A model generated the notes under the pieces. It was not told where the DNA came from. It did no database searches and was given only the letters and a program-made list of their open reading frames with translations. This document shows, one piece after another, positions 55,248 to 62,862 of a stretch of DNA of 64,000 bases (position 1 is its first letter; every line of letters begins with the position of its first letter). The stretch is taken from contig NZ_JAEK01000006.1 of assembly GCF_000518865.1 (NCBI RefSeq), positions 224 to 64,223 on the forward strand. The letters are read 5' to 3'. The translations under genes were made by a program, and so were the position numbers. This stretch comes from Bacillus sp. J37 (GTDB lineage: Bacteria > Bacillota > Bacilli > Bacillales > Bacillaceae).

Positions 55248-55366
55248 GTGTTCAGCTCCAGCGCCTAGCCCCTCTAGGGTCTAGTCATTTGGAATTGAAG
55301 GCAAAGAACGCCTTCTATTCCAAATCGCCTTATTTGCCCTAGGCTAACCAAGGCGCTTCCGCATTT
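55248..55366. repeat. Interspersed structured repeat, family B, copy 2 (short form)
   Basis: GTTCAGCTCCAGCGCCTAGC ... CAAGGCGCTTCCGCATTTC with an inner hairpin ATTTGGAAT (55287-55295) / ATTCCAAAT (55317-55325) around AAAGAACG. The arms differ in sequence from those of copy 1 at 52119 but keep full pairing. It lies between kduD and kduI. Confidence 0.75.
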
Positions 55367-55403
55367 CTTACATGAAAATCAAAAATCGAAAGGGGAAAGA
55401 AAA

Positions 55404-56234
55404 ATGGAAATTAGACATGCTACAAATCCAACAGATTTTAAAGGATATACAACAGAAAGATTGAGAAGTGATTTACTAATGGATTCACTTTTTGTTCAAG
55501 GTGAAATCAATATGACGTACTCTCATTATGATCGAGTTGTAACAGGGGGAGCAATTCCTACAACACAAGCTCTTAAACTAGAAGATCAGGAAACTCTCAA
55601 AACAGAATATTTCTTGGAGAGACGTGAAGTAGGGATTATTAACATCGGTGCTGAAGGTACTGTACTAGTTGATGGGCAAGCGTATACGTTAAATAAAAGA
55701 GACTGTTTATATGTTGGCCTAGGTAACAAAGAGGTTTTATTCGAAAGCACAAACTCTTCAGATCCAGCGAAGTTTTATATTGTGTCAACTCCTGCACATA
55801 AACAATATCCAACGAAAAAAGCTCCAATTGAAGATGCGGAACCAAATCATTTGGGATCTGATAGTGAATCAAATAAGCGTACGATTTATAAGTATATTCA
55901 TGCAGATGGTATACAAAGCTGTCAGTTAATGATGGGGATGACTCTATTAGAGCCGAACAATATGTGGAACACAATGCCTGCACATCTTCATGACCGCCGC
56001 ATGGAAGTATATTTGTATTTCGATATGGATGAGAACTCGAGAGTATTCCATTTCATGGGTGAGCCAAAAGAAACAAGACATTTAGTTGTAAAGAATGAAC
56101 AGGCTGTTTTATCACCGCCATGGTCAATTCACTCAGGTGTAGGAACTAGTAACTACACGTTTATCTGGGCAATGGCTGGTGAAAATTATACGTTTACAGA
56201 TATGGATGCTGTAGCGATGGAAGAATTAAAATAA
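55404..56234 (+). CDS. kduI: 5-dehydro-4-deoxy-D-glucuronate isomerase (KduI)
   Basis: 276-residue cupin-fold isomerase converting 5-keto-4-deoxyuronate (the open form of the unsaturated uronate released by GH88) to 2,5-diketo-3-deoxygluconate. The metal ligands are His194, His196 and Glu201 in AHLHDRRMEVYLYF and the His in PPWSIHSGVGTSNYTFIWAM, matching E. coli KduI (196, 198, 203, 245). The opening RHATNPTDFKGYTTERLR...GEINMTYSHYDRVVTGGA is also typical. GAAAGGGGAAAG precedes the ATG, and a terminator follows. Confidence 0.95.
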   Translation: MEIRHATNPTDFKGYTTERLRSDLLMDSLFVQGEINMTYSHYDRVVTGGAIPTTQALKLEDQETLKTEYFLERREVGIINIGAEGTVLVDGQAYTLNKRDCLYVGLGNKEVLFESTNSSDPAKFYIVSTPAHKQYPTKKAPIEDAEPNHLGSDSESNKRTIYKYIHADGIQSCQLMMGMTLLEPNNMWNTMPAHLHDRRMEVYLYFDMDENSRVFHFMGEPKETRHLVVKNEQAVLSPPWSIHSGVGTSNYTFIWAMAGENYTFTDMDAVAMEELK

Positions 56235-56250
56235 TTTTCGGGTAAGAATA

Positions 56251-56288
56251 GTGCGTTATCCTGAACAGGATAGTGCACTCTTTTTTGT
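56251..56288 (+). terminator. Terminator after kduI
   Basis: AGTGC..TATCCTG (56251-56264) and CAGGATA..GCACT (56267-56280), loop AA, followed by TTTTTT. A ~20-base piece like the start of repeat family C (ACAGAAAGTATATA) follows at 56290. Confidence 0.85.
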
Positions 56289-56338
56289 ACAACAGAAAGT
56301 ATATATTTATTAGTAAATCATAGGGGGGAGTGAATGGA

Positions 56339-57271
56339 TTGAATAAGTTTACATCACCAAAAGCACCATTGTTTCGTGATCCAATCTTCGATGGAGCTGC
56401 TGATCCGACTATTATATGGAATCATGACCAAAAAGAGTGGTGGATGATCTATACAAATAGAAGGGCAATTGTTCAGTGTGAGGGTGTATCATGGGTTCAC
56501 GGAACTGATTTAGGTATTGCGACCTCATCAGATGGAGGAAAATCATGGAACTATAGAGGGATTATAGAAGGTCTTGATTTTGAAAGAGGCAGAAACACGT
56601 TTTGGGCACCTGAAATTATCTATCATAATGGAACGTATCATATGTATGTTAGCTATATTCAAGGAGTACCGAATCAGTGGGAGGGGCATAAACGAGAAAT
56701 TATTCACTATACCAGTCGAAATTTATGGGATTGGAAATTAGAGTCTATATTAGAATTAAGCTCTGTTTTTGTTATTGATGCATGTGTACATGTTTTGCCG
56801 GATGGTCGTTTCAGAATGTGGTATAAAGATGAGGCAGATAATTCTTATACCTATGCAGCAGACAGTGAAGACTTGTATCAGTGGGAGGTTGTTGGTCCTG
56901 TTATTGCTGAATACCCACATGAAGGACCGAATGTATTTTATTTTCAAGAGTATTATTGGATGATTGTTGATAAGTGGTCTGGTCAAGCGGTTTATAAGTC
57001 AAATGATTGTGAGGACTGGGAGTACAATACAATGATCTTAGACGAACCTGGTGAAAGACCCGATGATTGGTCATTTGGGTATCACGCAGATGTACATGTT
57101 CAAGGAGATCAGGCATTTGTATTCTATTTCACCCATCCGGGAAGAAAAGAGGGTGTTCGGGCAGATCAGTATGAAGCAAAACGTTCATCTATCCAAGTTG
57201 CTAAGTTACAGGTGGAAAATGGTACGTTAAATTGTGACCGCAATGAGGCTTTTGAATTTGTTCTTTATTAA
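56339..57271 (+). CDS. GH43-like five-bladed beta-propeller glycoside hydrolase
   Basis: 310 residues, cytoplasmic. DPIFDGAADPTIIWNHDQKEWWMIYTNRRA, HGTDLGIATSSDGGKSW, FWAPEIIYHNGTYHMYVSYI and IDACVHVLPDGRFRMWYKDEAD show the repeated blades and acidic residues of the GH43/GH117 superfamily. The exact family and substrate are not clear; members act on arabinosides, xylosides, galactosides or anhydro-sugars. The TTG at 56339 lies eight bases after AGGGGGGAG; a GTG three codons earlier abuts that site. It lies between kduI and the ASRT-type gene, so the substrate is probably part of the same uronate-containing glycan. Confidence 0.75.
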   Translation: MNKFTSPKAPLFRDPIFDGAADPTIIWNHDQKEWWMIYTNRRAIVQCEGVSWVHGTDLGIATSSDGGKSWNYRGIIEGLDFERGRNTFWAPEIIYHNGTYHMYVSYIQGVPNQWEGHKREIIHYTSRNLWDWKLESILELSSVFVIDACVHVLPDGRFRMWYKDEADNSYTYAADSEDLYQWEVVGPVIAEYPHEGPNVFYFQEYYWMIVDKWSGQAVYKSNDCEDWEYNTMILDEPGERPDDWSFGYHADVHVQGDQAFVFYFTHPGRKEGVRADQYEAKRSSIQVAKLQVENGTLNCDRNEAFEFVLY

Positions 57272-57280
57272 TCTGTTAAC

Positions 57281-57347
57281 ATTCACTGTTTTTTAAACCA
57301 AATTGTCTGATAAGTATATATGTATTTCAGATTGTATTTTATATAAT
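57281..57347 (+). promoter_or_regulatory. Conserved 31-base activator-type motif with -10, before the ASRT gene
   Basis: The motif at 57281-57311 opens with ATTCACTGTTTTTT and ends TCTGAT; the motif at 61360-61390 agrees at 26 of 31 positions. A -10 TATAAT starts at 57342, 31 bases after the motif end, exactly the distance found at the other copy. The -35 region (TATGTA) is poor, as expected for an activated promoter. The YesN-type regulator at 59717 is the obvious candidate. Confidence 0.6.
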
Positions 57348-57476
57348 GAAGAGTAAATGACTGGACTACTTAATCTCTAGTTAGATAAAAATGTAAGGGT
57401 ATTCAATATAGATTCTTGATATTATAATAGATAAATATTATTGGGATAAATGATTCATTAATAAGGAGGCATTTAT

Positions 57477-57851
57477 ATGTACACTGGTAAAGGAGAAACA
57501 CATTGGATAATACCAGACGGGTATATTCCACCACTTAGTTCAGGGGAATTACTTAGTCACGAATCCATCTGTATTCTAAACTGTCATAATAAGGACGCTC
57601 AAGCTTTTATTACGATCTATTTTGAAGATCGTGATCCTTTGGAAAGGATTCCAATTGTTGTTCAAGGAAAAAGAAGTAATCATCTCCGAACATCATCTTT
57701 AGAATTAAATGGTGAGAAAATTCCGGCAGGTGTTCCATACTCTATTGAAATAGAAAGTGATCTTCCTATTATTGTTCAATATAGTCGCTTAGACTCGACA
57801 CAGCCTGGTCTTGCCTTAATGTCAACAATGGGATACCCGCTAAGAGCATAA
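57477..57851 (+). CDS. ASRT-family protein (Anabaena sensory rhodopsin transducer-like)
   Basis: 124 residues, soluble beta-sandwich. The pattern WIIPDGYIPPLSSGELLSHESICILNCHNKDAQAFITIYFEDRDPLE ... VVQGKRSNHLRTSSLELNGEKIPAGVPYSIEIESDLPIIVQYSRLDSTQPGLALMSTMGYPLRA follows the transducer of Anabaena sensory rhodopsin almost end to end. There is no rhodopsin gene here. Family analyses have proposed that ASRT-like domains bind small molecules such as sugars, and their genes often lie in sugar-catabolic clusters; this occurrence in a uronate locus fits. AAGGAGG precedes the ATG. Confidence 0.85.
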   Translation: MYTGKGETHWIIPDGYIPPLSSGELLSHESICILNCHNKDAQAFITIYFEDRDPLERIPIVVQGKRSNHLRTSSLELNGEKIPAGVPYSIEIESDLPIIVQYSRLDSTQPGLALMSTMGYPLRA

Positions 57852-57859
57852 AATGACAG

Positions 57860-57917
57860 GGAACCGTGCTGCTGCAGAAAGGTTCCTTCTTACTAATAGT
57901 AGTTGAAAGCGGTTACT
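57860..57917 (+). promoter_or_regulatory. Hairpin and cre box between the ASRT gene and the kinase gene
   Basis: GGAACC (57860-57865) / GGTTCC (57881-57886) is a short weak terminator-like hairpin. TGAAAGCGGTTACT (57904-57917) matches 13 of 14 cre positions, 41 bases before the kinase start. Confidence 0.55.
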
Positions 57918-57957
57918 TACAAACTTTGAAAAATAATCACATTGGGGTCTGTAGATA

Positions 57958-59724
57958 ATGAAAAACTTAAAGCTTTGTATTTTCAACAGATACAAGAACT
58001 TAAAAATTAAGTATAAACTAATTATCATTATTTCGACCATAATGGTGGTTTGTTTATCGTTTATTATCTTAGGCTTTCAATATGCTTTTAATAGCTATGA
58101 TGAACAAATTTATCGCAAGTCCTCACAAGTTCTAATCATGTCTTCTAACAGGATTGAAGACGAACTAAAAAACATTGAAGAAGTTTCCTATAGAGTACTG
58201 GCTGATAATAAAATTCAACAGGCATTAATTGAAGCTAAGAAAGAGCTTACTAACTACGATCAATATCAAATTGAAAAGGAAATTAGGGATACCCTGACAA
58301 GTTATATAGGATCTGAGGAGTATATTCAATCCATTCATCTGTTTGACACAAATGGAAAGGAATATCAGGCTGGTAAAATCACGGCATCTATTCTTTACGA
58401 AAATGCTGATCATCTTGAACAAAGAGCAAGAGAAGGGGACGGAAGAAATGTATGGGTTTCACTAAAAGATTCGCAAAATACAATCTTTTCTGCAAGACAG
58501 TTAAGATCTTATCAAAACCTAAGCCTTGATAATTTGGGAACATTGATTATTGAGGTGTCCTTAAATGACATCGTAAAGGAGCTTCCAAGGGAGTGGGGAG
58601 GACAGGAAGGACGTATAGCGATTTCAAATGGAGAAGACATCTTTTTTGCTGAAGAAACATCCATACAGATTGATAAATTAAATTTATCTGTAAGTGATAG
58701 ACAGGGGTATCAAATTCAAAAACTAGCTGAAAGAAATTACTTTGTCACATACTCAAATTCTACGTATGCCAATTGGACATATTGGAATGTGCTGCCTTTC
58801 GAAACAATGTTTGCAAAAGTTACGACAATTAAGTTTTTGGTCATTTTTTTATTTTTCGTTATTTTACTATCTTCCATCTACTTTTTCATTCGTTTTTCGA
58901 AAAGGATTACAGATCCAATTGAGAACTTGGTTTCAGCTATGAAAGTCGTACAAAATGGTGATTTTAAAGCTGTTGATACATTTAGGCTTACTGAAGAAAA
59001 AGATGAAATAGGGATTCTTCACAGAAATTTCTTTGTCATGATTGAAAGAATCAATGATTTAATCAATGAAAACTATGAAAAACAACTTCTTATAAAGGAT
59101 ACGGAATTTAAAGCATTGCAATCCCAAATCAATCCACATTTTCTCTATAATACACTCGAATCAATTAATTGGTTAGCGAAGATCAATAAACAAACCCAAA
59201 TATCAAAAATGGTTGAATCACTGGGCTTTCTGCTAAGAAATGCAATTAGCTTAAAGGATGATGTGATAACCGTTCAAGAAGAAATCGAAATGGTTCAGCA
59301 TTATATTACTATTCAAAAATTCAGATTTGAAGAGCGTCTGGATTTTTCACTTGCGATCAATGAAAATGTCAAAGGCTGTCTTATACCAAAACTGATTATC
59401 CAACCGCTAGTAGAAAATGCAATTAATTATGCACTTGAAATGATGTTGGAGCCATGCCAAATAAAAGTTTCTGCATATAAAGAAGGGAAAGATCTATACC
59501 TTGCTGTTGAGGATAATGGACAGGGGATGGATATGGCACAACTTGAACAAGTGCGAAGGGGAGAATTTAAGACAAGAGGAAATGGGATTGGCCTTAGTAA
59601 CATAGATTCTAGAATAAAATTTGTCTTCGGGTCAAAATATGGATTACAAATTGATAGCGAGTTAAACATTGGAACAAAGGTGCTCATTATCATTCCATAT
59701 CAAACGAGGTGGAGTTATGTATAA
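57958..59724 (+). CDS. Sensor histidine kinase, YesM type, second copy
   Basis: 588 residues. TM helices at ~20-42 and ~285-310 flank an extracellular dCache-like sensor; a HAMP (RITDPIENLVSAMKVVQNGDFKAV), the His-box FKALQSQINPHFLYNTLESINWLAK and HATPase motifs (LVENAINYALE, VEDNGQGMD, GNGIGLSNIDSRIKFVFG) follow. The ribosome site before the ATG is weak. The response-regulator gene overlaps its end by eight bases. It is a paralogue of the kinase at 29295 and serves the second importer. Confidence 0.92.
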   Translation: MKNLKLCIFNRYKNLKIKYKLIIIISTIMVVCLSFIILGFQYAFNSYDEQIYRKSSQVLIMSSNRIEDELKNIEEVSYRVLADNKIQQALIEAKKELTNYDQYQIEKEIRDTLTSYIGSEEYIQSIHLFDTNGKEYQAGKITASILYENADHLEQRAREGDGRNVWVSLKDSQNTIFSARQLRSYQNLSLDNLGTLIIEVSLNDIVKELPREWGGQEGRIAISNGEDIFFAEETSIQIDKLNLSVSDRQGYQIQKLAERNYFVTYSNSTYANWTYWNVLPFETMFAKVTTIKFLVIFLFFVILLSSIYFFIRFSKRITDPIENLVSAMKVVQNGDFKAVDTFRLTEEKDEIGILHRNFFVMIERINDLINENYEKQLLIKDTEFKALQSQINPHFLYNTLESINWLAKINKQTQISKMVESLGFLLRNAISLKDDVITVQEEIEMVQHYITIQKFRFEERLDFSLAINENVKGCLIPKLIIQPLVENAINYALEMMLEPCQIKVSAYKEGKDLYLAVEDNGQGMDMAQLEQVRRGEFKTRGNGIGLSNIDSRIKFVFGSKYGLQIDSELNIGTKVLIIIPYQTRWSYV

Positions 59725-61255
59725 AGTTTTACTAGTTGATGACGAAAGAATTATTTTAGAAGGTATTTCAAGTATCATAGACTGGGAAGAAATTGGTACT
59801 GAATTAATTGGTACCGCGCGTAACGGCCTTGAGGCCTACGATTTTATTGTGAGAGAAAAGCCGGATATTGTTATTTGTGACATTAAAATGCCTGGTATGA
59901 CCGGATTGGAATTAGTAGCAAGAGTGTCCAAAGAATTTCCTGAAGTGAAATTTATCATTTTGTCCGGATTTAACGAGTTTGAGTATGCGAAGCGAGCAAT
60001 GGAGCATGGGGTAAAGCATTATTTACTAAAGCCTTGTAATGAAAAGAGTATTGTTGAAGCACTAACAAGTATCATAAATGATCTATCAACAGATGCAAAG
60101 AAAGAGCAGTCTCTCTTTGATATGAAGAGCCGCCTGGATCAGATCCAACCATATATGAAAAAGCAGTTACTCAAGGAATTCATTACAACCAAGCTTGATA
60201 ATAATCAAGGTATTCAATTTTATGAAAAGCTTTTAAGAGTCAATTTTCATGATGAGTTTATAAGGCTTATTATTTTCCGTATTGAAGGAGAATACCATTA
60301 CGAGCATATGTTTGTCATTGAAAATCTTGGAGAAGATCTATTTTCTGAATCCGTCTTATCAACAAATATCGGCGAATATGCATTATTTCTTGTCGATGAA
60401 CAGGATTTTTCAATTCTTCAAGATCGAATTGAACGATTACGCAATCATTTCTTTAACATATACGAAATGGATATGACTGTTGCGATAAGTGAGATGGATT
60501 GTATTACTAATGTTAGAAAACTATATTTAGAGGCATTAGAATGTTTACATCACCGGTTCTATTTAGGAGAAGGAAGCATTATAACGAAAAATGATATCCA
60601 GCAGGATACGAAATTAACAGACTATGAATATGATGGACAAAGCTTGTGTCTATTTATAAAATCCGGGAATATCGAAAAGGTTGAAAATGAAATCGTACAA
60701 TTTTTTCAAGAGTTGGCAAGTAAAAGACTATCTATTGGGTTAGCAAGATCATATGTTATGCAGTTGTTTTTAGTCATGATCCAACATACTGACTCTAAAA
60801 GGATCCAATCTTATACAGGGAAAATGTCTTCATTGCTGGAAATGGACACAATTCAACAAATGAAAGAATCCTTTCTTATGACAGCAATTGACATTACCCA
60901 ACATTATTATGAGAAACATAAGTCCAATCATTCCGAAGTTATTCAGAAGATGATGGACCTTGTGGAGAAAAACCTGGCAAATACAGATTTATCTCTAAAA
61001 TGGGTTGCTAATAAGGTGTATATGAATGCTGACTATTTAGGTAAACTTTTTAAACAGGAAACAGGTGAAAAGTTTTCCAGTTTTGTAACACAGCAACGGA
61101 TAAATAAAGCCATGGAACAGATTGAATTAATGGATGATATTAAAGTATTTGCTATAGCTGAAAGTATAGGGTTTGGAGATAACCCCCAATATTTTAGTCA
61201 GGTATTCAAGAAATTTACAGGTTATTCTCCATCTGAATATAAGAAAGTCAATTGA
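59717..61255 (+). CDS. Response regulator, YesN type, second copy
   Basis: 512 residues: receiver (YKVLLVDDERIILEGISSIIDWEEIG, phospho-Asp in VICDIKMPGMTGLELV, Lys in YLLKPCNE), long linker, and AraC HTH pair (LSLKWVANKVYMNADYLGKLFKQETGEKFSSFV ... AESIGFGDNPQYFSQVFKKFTGYSPSEYK). The ATG at 59717 lies after GAGGTGGAG within the end of the kinase gene. It is a candidate for binding the 31-base motifs before the ASRT gene and the binding-protein gene. Confidence 0.93.
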   Translation: MYKVLLVDDERIILEGISSIIDWEEIGTELIGTARNGLEAYDFIVREKPDIVICDIKMPGMTGLELVARVSKEFPEVKFIILSGFNEFEYAKRAMEHGVKHYLLKPCNEKSIVEALTSIINDLSTDAKKEQSLFDMKSRLDQIQPYMKKQLLKEFITTKLDNNQGIQFYEKLLRVNFHDEFIRLIIFRIEGEYHYEHMFVIENLGEDLFSESVLSTNIGEYALFLVDEQDFSILQDRIERLRNHFFNIYEMDMTVAISEMDCITNVRKLYLEALECLHHRFYLGEGSIITKNDIQQDTKLTDYEYDGQSLCLFIKSGNIEKVENEIVQFFQELASKRLSIGLARSYVMQLFLVMIQHTDSKRIQSYTGKMSSLLEMDTIQQMKESFLMTAIDITQHYYEKHKSNHSEVIQKMMDLVEKNLANTDLSLKWVANKVYMNADYLGKLFKQETGEKFSSFVTQQRINKAMEQIELMDDIKVFAIAESIGFGDNPQYFSQVFKKFTGYSPSEYKKVN

Positions 61256-61260
61256 TGATA

Positions 61261-61300
61261 AAAGCTCACAATCTATTGAACTAGATTGTGGGCTTTATTT
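61261..61300 (+). terminator. Terminator after the second two-component system
   Basis: AAAGCTCACAATCTA (61261-61275) pairs with TAGATTGTGGGCTTT (61282-61296), with one G-T pair and a 6-base loop, followed by ATTTG. Confidence 0.8.
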
Positions 61301-61359
61301 GTAGGAGATAGTACCTGTAATAGATAGTAAGTCCAAGTAGTTTAAAAATAGTTGTCAGA

Positions 61360-61446
61360 ATTCACTGTTTTTTGAACAGAGTTATCTGATTTTTGCATTT
61401 CAAAAGACCTATAAACCTAATAAAATAAGGGTTGTAAGCGGTAACA
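61360..61446 (+). promoter_or_regulatory. Conserved motif, -10 and perfect cre box before the second importer
   Basis: The 31-base motif occupies 61360-61390 (ATTCACTGTTTTTT at its start). -10 TAAAAT starts at 61421, 31 bases after the motif end. TGTAAGCGGTAACA (61433-61446) matches all 14 cre positions and covers the expected start point. This gives activation by a specific regulator plus glucose repression. Confidence 0.65.
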
Positions 61447-61468
61447 GTAAATAAGAGGGGGAAGAGAA

Positions 61469-62776
61469 ATGAAGAAATGGTTGTTTTGGTTATTAGCAGT
61501 TGTTATGGTATTTTCTTTGGCAGCCTGTAGTGGAGGAAGTAATACTTCTTCAGGTGAATCTACTTCAGATTCAGGCGGTGGAAGCGGAGATGAAGAAATT
61601 AAACTTCGTATTGCATGGTGGGGATCTGAACCACGTCATGATTACACATTAGAAATAATCGAAATGTATGAAAAAGAAAATCCAGGTGTAAAGATTCAAG
61701 CTGAATATGCTAGCTGGGATGATTACTGGAAGAAGTTAGCACCACAGGCTTCTGCACAACAACTTCCTGATATTATTCAAATGGACCTTTCCTATTTTTC
61801 ACAGTATGCAGAAAATGGTCAATTAGCTGATTTAACTCCATATGTTGGAAATCAAATTGATACAACAAATTACACTGAAAATTATATTAACGGTGGAAAA
61901 ATTGGTGATAAATTATATGGCTTTAACTTAGGAGTAAACGTTGTTGGTCTTCACTATGATGAAGCACTTTTAAAGAAAATCGGTGTTGATTCGTTACCTG
62001 AAGATTGGACATGGGATGATTATATGGAAATCGCGGCAAAAGCGAAAGATGCCGGTCTCTTTATGGACACAGGTATGAAAGCAGATGTTTTCTTTAACTA
62101 CTACTTAAGAACACAAGGAAAGTCTTTATATAGCAAGGATGGTACTGCTTTAGGATATGAGGATGACCAAATGTTTATTGATTTCTTCAGTATGACATCA
62201 CAATTAGTAAAAGATGGTGCTGTCCCAACACCTGATTATCTGGCTCAATTGAAGGGTCTGGAGGACGATCCGGTTGTAAAAGAAAAAGCAGTTGGAATTT
62301 GGCAATGGTCTAACCAATTCGTTGGTATTCAGCAGGTAGCTAATCGTCCGTTGAAAATTCACAACATGCCGGGACCTAACACAAGTGATGGTTTGTATTT
62401 AAAACCTAGTATGTTCTGGTCTGTTGCCGAGAATTCAAAACATAAAGAGGAAGCAGCGAAGTTCATTGACTTCTTCGTAAATAATGTCGAAGCAAACAAA
62501 TTAAATTTAGGAGATCGCGGAATCCCTGGCTCTTCTGTTATTAAGGAAGAACTGAAGCCTGTGTTAACACCAGAACAAGTCCAAGTATTTGATAGTGTCG
62601 AATGGGCTGAACAAAACAGTTCTGAATTTGATGGTCCGGATCCGATCGGTGCAGGCCAAGTTATTGAGCTTTTAGATAGCCTATCAGAACAAATGAATTA
62701 TGGTCAAATGAAGGTTGAAGATGCTGCTAAACAATTTAGACAACAAGCAGAAAGCATATTATCTCAAAATAAATAG
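61469..62776 (+). CDS. Sugar ABC transporter substrate-binding lipoprotein, second system
   Basis: 435 residues with lipobox LAAC (Cys20) and a Ser/Gly-rich linker. The binding-protein body includes LRIAWWGSEPRHDYTLEIIEMYEKENPGVKIQAEYASWDDYWKKLAPQASAQQLPDIIQMD and FYSVAENSKHKEEAAKFIDFF-type C-terminal blocks of family 1 solute-binding proteins. Such proteins in kdu/yes-type loci bind uronate-containing di- or oligosaccharides. GAGGGGG precedes the ATG. The two permeases follow. Confidence 0.93.
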   Translation: MKKWLFWLLAVVMVFSLAACSGGSNTSSGESTSDSGGGSGDEEIKLRIAWWGSEPRHDYTLEIIEMYEKENPGVKIQAEYASWDDYWKKLAPQASAQQLPDIIQMDLSYFSQYAENGQLADLTPYVGNQIDTTNYTENYINGGKIGDKLYGFNLGVNVVGLHYDEALLKKIGVDSLPEDWTWDDYMEIAAKAKDAGLFMDTGMKADVFFNYYLRTQGKSLYSKDGTALGYEDDQMFIDFFSMTSQLVKDGAVPTPDYLAQLKGLEDDPVVKEKAVGIWQWSNQFVGIQQVANRPLKIHNMPGPNTSDGLYLKPSMFWSVAENSKHKEEAAKFIDFFVNNVEANKLNLGDRGIPGSSVIKEELKPVLTPEQVQVFDSVEWAEQNSSEFDGPDPIGAGQVIELLDSLSEQMNYGQMKVEDAAKQFRQQAESILSQNK

Positions 62777-62787
62777 TGATTAAAACA

Positions 62788-62819
62788 CTAGTAGCTGGTC
62801 ATTATAGATCAGCTACTAG
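62788..62819 (+). other. Hairpin between binding-protein and permease genes
   Basis: CTAGTAGCTGGTC (62788-62800) and GATCAGCTACTAG (62807-62819) pair with one G-T pair around a 6-base loop. No T run follows. It probably stabilises the upstream mRNA or limits read-through so that more binding protein than permease is made. Confidence 0.65.
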
Positions 62820-62862
62820 ACTTTAAAATATCATCACTATTTGGGAGAAAGGAAATGATCGT

